Assembly (NCBI GenBank): GCA_019722365.1
Contig: JADFUC010000092.1
Location: forward strand, 124,001-188,000
From: Lithospermum erythrorhizon
Taxonomy: Eukaryota; Streptophyta; Magnoliopsida; Boraginales; Boraginaceae
Direction: 5' to 3'
DNA length: 64,000 bases
Shown here: one piece after another, positions 1-12,620 of the stretch
How the letters are laid out: every line of letters begins with the position of its first letter
Numbering within the stretch: position 1 is the first letter of the stretch
Position numbers and translations under genes: made by a program
Notes under the pieces: model-generated
The model's database searches: none
Seen by the model: the letters and a program-made list of their open reading frames with translations, nothing else
What the model was told of the DNA's origin: nothing

Positions 1-1972
1 CAGAAAAGGTATGTTATTTTTTATATCACAGTTTCAAAAATATTAGAACTTGATAAAAATAAATAATTGAACCTAAATTGTATCTTATATTGGCCCACAC
101 TATGATCACTTCATTGTGGTGCCTCTTAAATTTTTGTTTATTTCTAAAGAAATCACTTAAACATTTATGATTGTATTCGGTCTTTTTTAATTGGCGTTTA
201 TATTTTTGTGTCGAATTTGACAATCGATCATTTTTATTAAATTTATTAATAAGTATAAATATAATATCATTAGATTTATCTTTTAAAATAATTCGTAATA
301 TTATTTTGTTATATATTTTCATTATATAATTAAAAACTAATTGATAGATAAAATTTTACACGAAAAATAAAAATATCAGTTAAATTGAATTGAAATTAGT
401 AGGCGTTTTGTATATTATCATTATATCTTCATATGTCATGCGTTAAAAGATTATAGTATATTCATCTATTTACTTGAAAGCCCAATATGTCTTCATCCCC
501 GAGCAACCACATATTAGTAAATACATCTTTCCTCGAATTCTATTCGCGATCGTGTAATTGCAGGAAATTTTTTATTCGCTTTTCTTGTCGTTTCTTTTAC
601 CAATCTGACGCACTGGCGTTGAAGCCCAATAAGAATACTACTTTGTCATCGGTTTAATACCATGTATTCTTATTTTCGTTTGGTTCGTAATTTTACCATT
701 GAAATAATAATTAGTGGATTGCCCAATAAAAAACTTTTAAAACATATGATCAGAGTAAATTAAAGCGAGAAGGAGTATATGTTATGAGCTTGTATTAAAA
801 TCTAATAGCAAAATAAGGGACGAAATGTAACGCTTAAAGCGGCTATCGAGGCCCAAATCTCGAGCTTAGCTTTCAGGGGCCAGATTCATGACTTAGGTAA
901 AACACAGGACCGTTTAAACAATTAGCTCAAATTTTTTTTTTTATAAAAGGCAAAGGTTATTAAGTACGTGACTCGACCTTGTACTTTTAAGTGATTCGAC
1001 TAAAATCATTTCAAAATCCTAAAATACCGCCGAATGCGTGTCAAAAATAAGCCCATAAACCAAACCTATCTTTAAGTTGGTTGTATCAAAACGGCCAATA
1101 TCTGAATAGTCAGTTAGATGATAAGTTTATCTTCGAGAAAATACAAAAGCTTTTATTTTAAAGTATAGCTTGATAACCATGACTATTAAAATCGATAAAC
1201 TTTTCAAAAACTCTTTAAATAATATTAAAAAAATTCGAGTTATAATTTCAAATCAACTTTAAGAAAAAAGAATATTATAAGCTTCTAAAGAAAACATAAA
1301 TAAACCCAACAAAATATTAAGAGAAATAATTATGCGTCTGTGTAGCGTATCAGGCTCTTAGTATCGGACAAAAGAAATATCATGTGATAAATGGATTGGC
1401 AAAAGCAATATTGAAATATCATCCAACATAAATAACTTAAGATCAAATTTCAGATAAACATGCATCATGGGACATTTTGTTTTAAGACTGCAAATATAAC
1501 TATTTTGGAATCAGGACTAAATGAACATGCCTACTCCACATAGTAGAACAAGAAAATGAACCTACATCTTTAAAACTTAACTTGTTGAAGAAAGGCAAGC
1601 CTCACTTGTCCACACAAACATACGAATATTAAGAGAATCTGGGAATGGTTTAAATAAGACAAATTCTTAACCCGTCCAGTAATAATTGTCTTGCACCGGG
1701 CATGACCTTGTCTGACTAGGTGCCTAAATGTTCGAATTGTCATATATTTCTATTTTTATATATACTTTTCTGTGGCATTTCAGTGGAATTGCAGCTAAAC
1801 GAATGTTTAGGGTAATCCTAAGATGTTCAAGTTGATAAGAATTTAACTAGCAAAAAATATGAGAAAGTGAATAAAACTGAACTCTCAGATATATCTGACT
1901 ACAAGCTGCATAGTGAATACAACAAAAAGTAATTTCGTCAGTTCTTGCAATAACATTAAGGAATCAAAATAC
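1..1972. other. No recognisable gene; possible CPB intron
   Basis: This AT-rich stretch contains only one short ORF (26-322 on the minus strand), which looks like noise. Conceptual translation of the minus strand shows none of the remaining C-terminal exons of the capping protein beta gene that starts at 5291. It is therefore either a long intron of that gene or flanking sequence after a truncation. Confidence 0.4.
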
Positions 1973-4900
1973 CTGTCTTCTAATTGACCCTGACAAGTTG
2001 AAGGTCCCTGATGAAGTATCATCTGTGGTCATTGACAACATGATAGTACTGGTCAAACAGTAGTGAGCCATTCCTTCCTCCTCGGGTCCAACCTGGATTA
2101 CCAGAAAATGATTGTAGACTTAGTTCAACATATCCAAACCCTTCAAAATGTTCTCTTCCTTTCCCACACACATTTATCACACATGGATGGATAGCAAAGA
2201 CCAACCTCAATTACATGAATGGCATCCCAAGCTCCCTCCTGCAGATTACCTTTTCTACCACCTTTTCCGGATTTAGGTCCATCTTCATGAAGCCCATATT
2301 TCAATGATACATAAAGAAAAAGTAAGCATAGCAACCAAAAGAAGATGGAAAGCAAAAAAAAAGATTGTAAGTGAATGAAATTACCTTTCTTCACTAAAAA
2401 GCAGGCTATAAACCCTTCGTTCTCATCCTCCCACATATACACTGATGAGATACCACCTTCATAGTACCTAAAAAATTTTTGGTCAGTAAAAGATAAAACT
2501 TGTCTTAAAACTGGCTATGCATTGTTGGCCTTGTGCCATTTAAAAAAATTTGGTCAGTAAAAGATAAAACTTGTCTTAAAACTGACTATGCATTGTTGGC
2601 CTTGTGCCATTTACCAATTGCAGCTTAATATATTAAAAGGGAAATAATGTCGCACTTCACTTATTGATAATGGTACTCCACTTGTAGTGTAAAAGTGGAT
2701 CCAAAAAAAACAAAAGATTCACTTATTGATAATGGTACTCCACTTGTAGTGTAAAAGTGGATCCAAAAAAAAACAAAAGATCAGAGTGACATTGCCCATT
2801 GATCCATTATCAACAAGTGGAGTTAAAAACAAATCGTTTCCAACAAAAACTATAGCACCCTGCCATCATCCTAAATTGTGTGAAGCTATAATCAATACTG
2901 ATTCGAACAGAAGGCAGAGTGGCAGGCTCAGATATCATGAATAAGGACGAGGTAAGTAAAGGACCTCACTGGTCACGATATACGGCAAAAACATCATTTG
3001 CTTCGGTTTCTAGTTTCCTCAGTTTTGCCGATGGAAGAGACCCATCCTCAAGTGGAGGATGATATTTGTTTGACCAAGGTGACCTAAAGATGAAAAAACA
3101 AACATCAGATCGAAGAAATAGCAAACATTTCTAATTGCGAATTTACAACCACATTAGGAGTTCTGTAAATCAGAAACAAATATTCATCAAAAGTAAAAAG
3201 CTCTGCTTATGTATTGTCATTTGCCTATTCCTGTAACCCTCTTAAGGATAGAATTACTCTATTATCATTGCCTGAGAAGAAACTTCTGGAACTGAAGATG
3301 TATCATTCCGAATGCAGAATATAACCAAATACTCCCTCCATATCAATATAAGTGATTATTTAGGATTGAAGTCTTGTATCAAAATATTTGATTGTTTAGA
3401 GCAAAAAGGTGATTATTTATTTTATCAATGCGACTTTTTGCATTGAAGTTTAAAAAATTCTTAAACATCATTGTTTTGTCTTCTATTATTCTTATTTTCA
3501 TTGGTTGATAATTTTCTCTCTTCTTGGAAATAGTAAAATCAATGATTATCCTAATAAAGTACTTTTAGGCTAAACGATCTTATATTGATATGGAGGGAGT
3601 ATGAAACAAAGAGCAAGCGGATTCCTCATCAAAAGTCTTCTATCTAAAGAAAATTCTGGACATTTGGGTGCGATAAAAAGTTTCCCTTCCTATTGGCAAT
3701 CAAAAGATAATCATTACCTATAAGAGTCAGCATCTCTATTGTATTCGCACAATATGAACTCCTTTCCATTGTCAGTGTCATGCATAACCTGCCCATCCCA
3801 GCACAGAATATAACCATAACTCAATTTATAATACATTAACGGATAAGGCAAGAATAAGGCTAGGAACTTCTAAACAAGCAAGAGTATACAATAATTGAAC
3901 ACCTAAATGACTATTTCCTAAGAGCTGCTTCTCTTTTCCAATCAGGGTAATTTGAATGAAGTTGAAACAAAAGAATCAAGTCGAAAAAACAAGTCATTGT
4001 TGGGCTTAATAAGATTAATTTTGAGAGGCAAACTATCATGAGAACAGAGGAGGTTGCTCAATACTACAAATTTTAAACGGAAACAGAATTAAGGTTTGGA
4101 ATTATTTACTTACCATAGCCTGACAGGCCAAATTCTCTCCCTGAAGCTAAGAATCTCATATCCAATACATATTTTTGTATACATAGTGTGATACTCCGTA
4201 AATACTATATCAAAACATTTCAACATACTTTTTCAATTAACATGATAATTTTACTTCAAATCAACGTTGTGTGTGTCGGTTAACACCGTAAACGAAATGT
4301 TAGATAATTTTGACCATGGAAAAACATAACTAGACGATCTTTTAGATATGGAAGTAGTATCAATTTAACTACTCTACAAGCATTCAACCTATTCAAGTAA
4401 ATCCTCAAAATTCGAATATCTCTCTTAATTTCCCCATCCTCTCAAAACAAAAGGAAACCAACAACATAATAAATACACATATATTGATCCCTTCCTCAGG
4501 AATTTTGCATGTCATTCAACTTATTTCGTGGCTAAACATTGATAATTAATTTCTATTCAATCCTTATCCTAATTAATGTGTAGAGCAATTGATATTCTCA
4601 GATTTGTTTTATTTTTATAACATTATTTCATTGTAAATTTTATCATATAATTAAAAACTTAATGCTAATCGAAGTTATAGATCAGAAAAATAAATATTTA
4701 GCATTGGTATAGTATACTAGTATCCAAACAACAACGAATTTTACAACGCAGCTCTCAGTCTCACTCGACCTCGCGAAAAATTAAAGAAAAATAAAACCAA
4801 AAAAAAAACTCTTCAAATAATTAGATCAAACGAAATTACGCAATAAATTGAAGGAAAAAAAAGAAAATGCAAAAAAAAACTCAAATAATTATATCAAACA

Positions 4901-5291
4901 AAATTACTCAATAAATTGAAAACAAAAAAATATTCAAATAATTAGGTCAAACAAAATTACGCAATAAATTGAAGTAAAAAATAACAAAAATACAAAAAAA
5001 AAACTTATCAATTACTTAGGTCAAACAAAATTACGCGCTTACAAAATACAAATGCATATAATGCAAACAATTCTAGAAATAAATAAATATATATATATAT
5101 ATATATAAATAATAATAAAAATATATATTTAGATAAAAAAAAAAAATAAAAATAAAAAGTACCTGAAGAGGTTGATCGATTTGAGAGAGAAGATCGGAGG
5201 AGTGGTCAGGCAAGAGGCTGAGTAAAGCTGAGAGAGAAGTCTCCGTTAGCTTCGGTGGCATTCTTCTCATTAATCCCATCGCTGCCTCCAT
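1973..5291 (-). CDS. CPB: F-actin capping protein subunit beta, 5' six coding exons (partial)
   Basis: The product is the beta subunit of the CapZ-type heterodimer that caps actin filament barbed ends in the cytoplasm. Six minus-strand coding exons are visible: 5163-5291, 3718-3788, 2970-3083, 2385-2467, 2206-2282 and 1973-2092. They join in frame with GT/AG borders into 198 codons. Family hallmarks are the N-terminal [14 protein letters not shown], then [45 protein letters not shown] and [12 protein letters not shown]. The start is the ATG at 5291, which matches plant homologues. Plant CPB proteins are about 250 residues, so roughly the last 55 (the actin-binding C-terminal region) are missing here. 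They may lie beyond base 1 or be lost. Introns carry a MITE and three sets of local repeats. Identification is from remembered family sequence; exon ends are by eye. Confidence 0.93.
2470..2611. repeat. 71-bp tandem duplication in CPB intron
   Basis: Two nearly identical adjacent copies with a 71-bp period; GGTCAGTAAAAG starts at 2481 and again at 2552. Only one or two base differences are visible, so the duplication is recent. It lies in the intron between exons 2385-2467 and 2970-3083. Confidence 0.9.
2656..2780. repeat. 62-bp tandem duplication in CPB intron
   Basis: Two adjacent copies with a 62-bp period; TTCACTTATTGATAATGG starts at 2656 and 2718. They differ only in the length of an A run. 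It is a second, independent duplication in the same intron, 45 bp from the first. Confidence 0.9.
3332..3599. mobile_element. Stowaway-type MITE in CPB intron
   Basis: A 268-bp non-coding element with terminal inverted repeats: CTCCCTCCATATCAATATAAG at the left and its near-perfect complement at the right. It is flanked by TA dinucleotides (3330-3331 and 3600-3601), the target duplication typical of Tc1/mariner-derived Stowaway elements. No transposase is present. It lies between capping-protein exons 2970-3083 and 3718-3788. Confidence 0.9.
4814..5045. repeat. Diverged tandem repeat, four copies, in CPB intron 1
   Basis: A unit containing CAAATAATTAGRTCAAAC and AAATTACGCAATAAATTGAA recurs at about 4814, 4882, 4935 and 5008, with A-rich spacers of different length. 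The last copy is truncated. A TA microsatellite follows at 5091-5107. Confidence 0.8.
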
Positions 5292-8200
5292 TTTCGTTGT
5301 CCCAATTTATTGTCCACTTTCTATATAACTATTTTAAATTTTACCAACTGTTTGTCTAGGCAGGATAGGGATAAAAGTGGAGAATTTTTGGTTTTTGGTT
5401 TTTTATTACTCCGTATTACTAACTCCATTAATACCGAAAATGTGGGGAGGCTTCGTAAGGTGGTAATTTGGCGAGAATAGTTATATTTTTAAATATGATA
5501 TTTCTTGGTAGTCTACCATGGGGAACTGCGAGCTTGTATTTCTACAAGTAGCCGATTCAGTCAGTTACAAGTATGTGAGATTATTGTAGCTTTGTTTTTA
5601 TAGTAGTTGATTGTTTAAATGTCAAATATCTTTTTAGACTTCGTTTTTAAATGCTATATAATAAATGCTTTTGATTTAGAGATTGTTTTTCTTTTAATAT
5701 GCAGTATATTATGTAGAGTATAATAGTAATTTTTATAAGCTCGCAATAAAAATCTTTCTTCTTAAATGAAATGATCGCGTAATATGGAATGGGCCGAATT
5801 ATTATTTGTTTGGTGAGAGAAGGAGGACAAGGAGGCCCATCATTTGATCCATTTTCGCCGGATGGATATATTTCCACGCATCCAAGGTAAAAATAGATCG
5901 AGCATTTTGCTTGATCGATGTTTTTTAGCACAAAAGTGGGACATCTGAAGCTCTGCAGGCCGATTACTGATACCGGATGAGTACACTTGACTTGGATGCG
6001 TGGGGAAATAGTCTTTACAGGTTTTTAAATCGCTGAGAACATATAAATTATTTTGACAACAGCCACAGTTTACATGCATTTTGGAGCAGTGTCTTTGCCC
6101 GACGAAAAAGGATAATTGCGAGAATGTTGATAAAAGTCGAAATTTAGTATTGAAACCAGTAATTTGAATTGATGCAAATTGGGAATTGATTCAATGTTGA
6201 ATAAATGATATTGAAATAGTTGTAAAATACTAACAGTACCATGTATATTGATGCCTTAATAATTTAAAGGTATCTGATCAAAGCTTATATTAAAAAGATT
6301 CTCTAGTTCAGTAAGGATCCAAATAGGAATCTCCCCATTCAAGTCAGAATGCGAGATTGCTCGTCCCAGAATGATTTCCCGAAGTTGGAATGTCGAGCCG
6401 AGCCAAATATGTGTTTAGATTTAATACGTCGGCGTTTGCAACGGATCGAGAAAGGGAATATGATTATCGACTGTCAATCCTTTGTTAATAAATATTTGAA
6501 GCAGTGTTTGACTAGGCGTGGTGAACCCAATTGTTCGGTGAAATTGTCGGTTGGCTCGTTCGGCTCTGACTGGGAAGTTTAGATAAAATATGAAACTTTA
6601 AAATCCAAGGTTCGAGGACTGAGGACCGAGCAAATGCTGAAATAGTTCTCATTACATTGATCAGTATAAAACTTCCAGATAGCAGTGTAAACCTATGTTG
6701 AAAACCTCACGAGCTAAAATACAAATTTATCATCGTCCCATCTCAATTTCTTACATTTAAATCTACCAAATCCGTTGATTCGGTCACCGTAAAGATGTTC
6801 AAGCGTTTACTGGCCCCGATTCGATTTGATTCGATTATGAAGTTAAATTTCGATTTGCGGTGTTGAGGCAGTATACTCAAGCGTTAAATTTTAAAAGATT
6901 CGACTTCAAAGTGTTGAACCTAAAGTTACGACACTTTCAAGCGTATACTGAGCCGGTAAAGGATTCGGTATAGTTCGGAGTTCGTTCTGACTACATCGTA
7001 GGCCCAGACGACCGTCGTGAGAAACTTAGAAGATTTATATACGTGTCTAAGGGTGTTTCTCGCGAACTTATGTTAATGGTGATCTTTGAACTGAGTGACT
7101 GATTTCACTTTATAAGGTAATATCTTTGACCCTGTGCGTGCTTCGAAGTAACAAGGATTATTAAAGACTTGAGTTTTGTATACTCTGAGTCTAGTTGTGA
7201 AATCTTGTACCTGAGATGGAATTTATTATAACGAGGATATAATGGTTAGATTTCGGAAATTAAGGGTGATTATGATACGTACACAGTATATCTTTGGAAT
7301 CACGTTAATTCATACGCTGAAAGAGCATATGCAGAGTTTGGCGACCTGAAATCTTTACCATAGCTTGAAGCCCCATTAAATCGAGTGTAAGGAATCATTT
7401 AAGATGTCGATTAATTAGTAATGGGTTACACGTAATCGTGTAAGGAGCAAGTGGGCCATTGAAAATGAGATATTAGATCTCGTAAATAATGTCAGATTAA
7501 ATAATTTGATTGTACAAGCAGGATTTCTTTACATTTAATCATGTTGAATAATATAAGTTGAGATATATGTTCGATTGTTAAACGGTGGCGTATTATGATT
7601 AACTTCAGCATTGACATTAGAGGTTGTGATGAACTGCCAGAGTAAAAGCTCATGTCATATATTAATATAATGTTCGGGATTGCGTAAATTAATATATTCT
7701 TCTTGTCATTGTCAGCTACAAGCATCATGTAACCAACGTAGTCAGCTATAATGTAATTCTGAGAAGCTTAGAGTTAAAGTGTAACTATAAGGAAATATAG
7801 GGACAAAATTTCCAATTGTTTGGAAATTGCCCGTAGTCGACAAGTGGTTTAAGGGATAAGGGTTGCAATCTTAACTTTTTGTATAATCGTTATTGAATAT
7901 TATGAAACTTTCACGTGTCTTTATTTTAAGGATAAGTAAGAAGATTACAGAAACGAGCATTCTGCTCACATGTTGGTCGTATTATGAAGCGAGAGAAGGA
8001 GGGAGAATTTTTTTGTCTTGAAGGCTCACAATATTTTAGTTACATTGGATGGCTAAAATTTTAGGGCCAGAATGTCAGAGCCCTTTTTGGAAAGAAAATT
8101 GTTCATTAAATTTATTAAATGCTTGAGAAAGGATGAAGCAAAGCTTACAAAATCATATAGCATTCGACCAAAGCGGGGGAGAAAACGCTTAGATTTTTCT

Positions 8201-9149
8201 TCATACTGAATTCGTTGTTATTTAATAGTTACAATAAAGCCCAAGAATGAAGGGTTTGATCGTCGTTGGTGTGAATTTGTGCTTAGAACAACTCGTTAGG
8301 TAGCTTTCCCTCTGATCGTATTATTTGTAACTGAGGTGTAAGATACAAACATAATATATAATTTAATTACTATTTTATATAATCTTATAGGAGTCGCAGT
8401 AATCGATTAGATAATTGTTATTTTAATACGTAAAACCCTAATCACCTTCTGCATTACTCCATCGTTAATCTCATTATCAAGAAAGTTTAATTGTGAAATT
8501 TGAGAATATTTCAACTAAAGGTGGTTAAGTTTGGCCGTAATTCATTCCAGCAATTAAATGCCAAAAAAATTACCAGATTTAGGATGTTGAAGCGATGGAA
8601 ATTTTCAAAGATGATCTCCACTTGTAGAAATCTCTGTAAACAAAATCTCAGCAGTTCAAGAATTTTTTTACAGAAATAAAGAATTGTATCTGTTTATATA
8701 AAAATACTTGAGAATGCCAAAACCTCTTAGATCATCCATTCTTAGCAACTAATCTGATTTAGTATCTTGTAGACATGACAATACAAATATTACGGTTTTA
8801 GATTAAAGAGATTAATTTGGGAGAAGGTTGAAGATGATGTTTTTTAAAAATTAAATTAGTTAAAATTGATTGATTAAGTGTTTGTTATTTTAAAAATGGC
8901 CCGTAAAGTATAATATATATATAATTTACATTTTCTGCTTGAAACTTTTACCCTCTTAAGTAAGGAGATGCTAAAAGATTTTTCCAAAAAGGTCGGTCGC
9001 AGCAATCGCGCCAGTGCTTTTATTTGAAGGTTAAAATGTTCGGAGTACTTTTATTTGAAATATTTCGTACTTGAGTGCTGTATGAAATTTAGCCTAAAAT
9101 TAATTGTTAATATGTTTTGGTTTTTGGTTTTGATTGGACATTTCGATAG
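5292..9149. other. Spacer with no recognisable gene
   Basis: The first part presumably holds the promoter and leader of the capping-protein gene, read leftwards. The rest is AT-rich with short ORFs (for example 6349-6582 on the plus strand) that resemble no family I know. The texture resembles decayed transposon sequence, but I could not align any domain. Confidence 0.4.
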
Positions 9150-9274
9150 ATAGTGAATGATTTTTTTTCTTCAATCGATATGAATATCGTTAAATAATAA
9201 AAAACACGAAAAAGGCGTTCGTGTGAAAAGTTTAAAACTGACTATGTAAATTACAAATTGTGTAGAAAGGGTTG

Positions 9275-9660
9275 TCAATGACGAAGGTGGAGAAAGAAGA
9301 GCCATCGCTCCACTTGTTCCTTCGTAGATTCCGTGTCACGTTGGTATGTAGCCAGGCAATAGATGATCTTTGTCGTGAATTGGAGTTTACTTCCAATGAA
9401 AGCGAATGTAAGATATCTATCGACGCCGACCTCGATTTGGTTGAGAAGCTTCATTTTACATTTGAATAAGAACCTTAGAAATGGCTCCACGAAGTTCGGT
9501 AGCCTGCAGTTTATTCAAATAAGAAAATTCCATCCCGTACACCAGCGTCGGCTTCGGTATAAGCGGAGATGTAACTACGTAGAATTTGTGCAAAATACGC
9601 TCTGAACTACATGGCGTCGCCGACCTGTAACCGATTATCCCATTTCTCTCTTTCCCGGCT
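9275..9660 (-). pseudogene. LINE ORF2 C-terminal RNase H-like relic
   Basis: Conceptual minus-strand translation across stops gives a pattern like plant LINE RNase H tails: an RLQV-G-A strand, ADAGVRDGIFLF, and a later SLEVNSNSR stretch in place of the usual E-x-DS motif. It lies just downstream of the zf-RVT relic, as expected for plant L1 elements with an RNase H domain. The match is weak and rests on several frame changes. Confidence 0.4.
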
Positions 9661-9979
9661 TCGCGTGATTTGACGAGTGTTCACGCCGCGGTTTTTGCCC
9701 GTCCGGGCTTTTGTGCGCTCTCCCACATGCGTGTGGTGATGTTGCATTGCGTATTCGCGCTGCGATTTGTAAAACTTCCTGAAGTTGATAAAAACTGCTT
9801 TGCCAAATAGTGTAGGATTGGAAATGTCATCACGAACACACGGATGTTCTGTGTTTCAAAAGCGGCAAAGAATGCATCTTTAGCCCTATTTGAATTTTAC
9901 GGACATCATTTCTTGGAATTTACTAGTCATATAAACCCGTCGCTCTCGGAAAGACGAGGTGGGTACGTAGTACAAATAT

Positions 9980-10222
9980 TCATAGGGTAGAACCAAAGTC
10001 TACTCTACAAGAAAAAGGGCAAACAAGGAAAAGATGAAGTAAATCTTTGTTAGCATTTTTGCAAAGAACACACTCCAAGTTGATGATAACCTGCTTTCGC
10101 TTGAGAAGCTTGTCTTTTGTTCGAAGGATATTTTTTAGCAGCGCCTCGAAGACAAAGGACTTGATACGATGTGGAACCTTGAGATTCCAAATATTTTTCC
10201 AACATGGATCATTGACCACCAC
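9980..10222 (-). pseudogene. zf-RVT (zinc-binding in reverse transcriptase) domain of LINE ORF2
   Basis: This is an open stretch of 80 codons. It contains WKNIWNLKVPHRIKSFVFEA, then LECVLCKNANKDLLHLFLVC, matching the plant zf-RVT domain with its Cys-x2-Cys and His-x3-Cys spacing. The domain sits near the C-terminus of LINE ORF2 proteins. It is the best preserved part of the element and fixes the strand. Confidence 0.85.
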
Positions 10223-10239
10223 ATTGCTTTTCTTCCCCC

Positions 10240-11150
10240 GCGCACCCTACGGATTCCGCGTTTCTTTTCAACTTACGGCGCTAACATACCTAGAACAAGT
10301 GAGATAGGCTCCGCTTCTAGTGTGATGCCATATAAGTTTGTCTTGAAGATTACGCGCCGACTTCAGCGGGATTGATAAAACTTTTCTTTGCGTCCATGGA
10401 TGCATTAGCCCTGCGACTTTTACTCTGTCCCATTTTTGAATTAAAGGAAGAAAGCATTGAAGCCATCCTCTGCAATTAACACATAAATTTGAAATCGATT
10501 ATACTTGGAATCGAGCTCCGTCCAAAATATTCATGTTTCGCCCGTCCCTGCTCTCGGTGAACTCAAACTTGACAACTTTCGCTCGCCGAGAATACTGCCC
10601 GACTGGGTAGGGAAGGGATTAAGCCCTGTTACATGAAGAAATGAAGTTCGGCGAAAATACCTTCCTTTGAGCAATTTGAATAGAAGTGAATCTTCTTGAG
10701 TTATTATCCTCGTCTACATTTAGCTAATATTAAAATTCATACATTCTAAATCCTTAAAGCGAGACCGCGGCTGCCACTTTTCTTCGCGTACTTTCTGGCG
10801 ATTACAGTAAGATACCATACCGCGCCGCGTTTGCCCCGAACCGTGCCGTGAGGTAGCACATTCGAGTAAATCAATGATGCCCGTAGCTAGGTAGTTTGAA
10901 ATAATTCATGGCGAAGTTGAGAATGGCGAATTACCGATTTAACGTCGCCTCTACCGGTAATTTTCCTTCCGACCCACAACTTTATTTCGACTTTTGCTTG
11001 GATATAGAGAAAGACATCCGCTTTTAGTGTGTCACATTTGTGAAGGAAGGCCCAGTGCTTCCCACGATCCTCGTACCTACCATGCAAGTCTTGTAAGAAT
11101 TTGTTGCACTCTATATTCGTCCTCGATGAGGAAGCTAGAGCCACTTAGCA
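10240..11150 (-). pseudogene. LINE ORF2 relic: RT thumb and linker region
   Basis: Three recognisable blocks appear in order on the minus strand. At 10887-11144, QAKVEIKLWVGRKITGRGD resembles the post-RT segment of plant LINEs, and after a frame change FAMNYFKLP follows near 10900. At 10510-10689, SLLFKLLKGRYFRRTSF matches the xKARYFPxxSF block. At 10310-10383, KVLSIPL and DKLIWHHTRSGAYL match the signature just upstream of zf-RVT. Stops and shifts separate the blocks. Confidence 0.75.
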
Positions 11151-12554
11151 AAATTAACATTACGGCCCGGCGCGCTACCATTACTGTCAAATGTCACCTT
11201 AACCTCCATTCCGGTAATGCGGCGTTTACTTTGCAAAAAATGAAAGTGTCATTAGCAAAGAGTAGCTCGCTTGGAGGCGTAGATTTATCTTAATCCCGTG
11301 AGAACATTGCTCATACGCACTCCACTAAGCATACAAAGTAAGCCTCTACGCACAAAGTAAGAACAAATATGGCGACAAAGGGCTGCGCCAGCGGATCCTC
11401 ACAGTAGAGCCCGAATAAAACCCGAGAGGAGGCGGCGAATTAACCAAAAAGCGTAAGACACGTAAGATACAAGAGCCGTGGTCAGCTCCGACCCAGCGGC
11501 GATAGAACCCCGATTTTATCGTGATAGCATCGAAAATTCACTCCATTCAGGTCGTATGCTTTTTCATGTCTAACCCAATTTATATTATTATTTTCACCGA
11601 TTTAGAATGATTAAGTATGATATAGCAGCGCCATGAAGTATAAGAATATTATTAAATCATCCTCCTCGGCTTAAAAGGCACTACGGTTCTCCGATATGTC
11701 ACAACATGAGACGGAATAACTGATGAGTAATCCAACTTTACCCGATGATTTTTTAACGCTGATATTACATAAACTAATAGAGCGCTTAACTAAGTCGTAT
11801 TACGAGGAGACAAACATTTAGGAATTGAGCAGGACGTGAGTGTGATTTGTCGATTTAGGTAGCGGGGACTATGAAAAAACTATCAGCGATGCGCGTATCA
11901 GAAGCAATATGCGGAAAGATTAAAAAATTATGTACCCATCCAGGACCGGGGAAATTTATCGGTGGCGTCGAGGCGACGCGTTTCACGTCACCATTTGGTA
12001 ATACCCCACAGTTAGCGTGATTCGTGAATGTCGAGAAACTCTGTGATCCATGGTGCATGGTTAACTGCGGATCGGACCATGAGGCTCCCAAAATAGCGTA
12101 AATACGCCTTGACCTCTTGACCCGGTCCGCCCACTGCTGCCAAACCTTTTAGTCGTCTTGAGCCCAATGAGAAGCGATTTGTGGTCCTTGCTATCATTGC
12201 GAGGCGTGGAAAATTTAGTATTTTTGTCTCCTCCTTTAAATGTTTCTCATGGCTCGTCTTGGCATGATATTGTTCTTAGCGGCGTGCGACTCTTTCTAAG
12301 GCCAAAAGTGTCTTGATCCACGAACGACTAAAAAACATCTAGAATCACTATCATGTAAAAGCGTCAATTCGGACTCGGGAGTTGAAAATTGTGACATTTA
12401 CACACATGATGGTGCAGAAGCAGCTTTTCTTTGTTACTCTCGCTCGCGATAAAACATAAAGACCATCGCCTCCTTACTTTCAGCCTCGAGATAACCTCGC
12501 CACTTTTAATCACTTACGGTAGCGCTTTGGTCGAAACCTGAACGCCTGCTTTAG

Positions 12555-12620
12555 TTTTCATTTGAAACGTTATCAAGTAAAGAAAACGATGATCCGCCCA
12601 ATCATATCGAGAGTGCGTAC
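12555..12620 (-). pseudogene. Degraded LINE reverse transcriptase catalytic box
   Basis: Minus-strand codons at 12589-12600 read W-A-D-H, followed by RFLYL, in the place where an active RT has F-A-D-D then a hydrophobic run. The second catalytic aspartate would be His here. Its distance from the thumb block (about 1.4 kb) is larger than usual, so an internal insertion is likely. The match is short. Confidence 0.4.

Noticed and set aside
4122..4160. Possible extra CPB exon before a GTAAG on the minus strand
   Set aside because: Its translation (FREREIWP-like) has no counterpart in the family, and exons 5163-5291 and 3718-3788 already join in phase without it.
5091..5107. TA-repeat tract as a TATA-type promoter
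   Set aside because: It lies inside intron 1 of the capping-protein gene, downstream of its start codon, and is a simple microsatellite.
10047..10375. Two overlapping plus-strand ORFs (86 and 68 codons)
   Set aside because: They are shadows of the minus-strand zf-RVT and linker region of the LINE.
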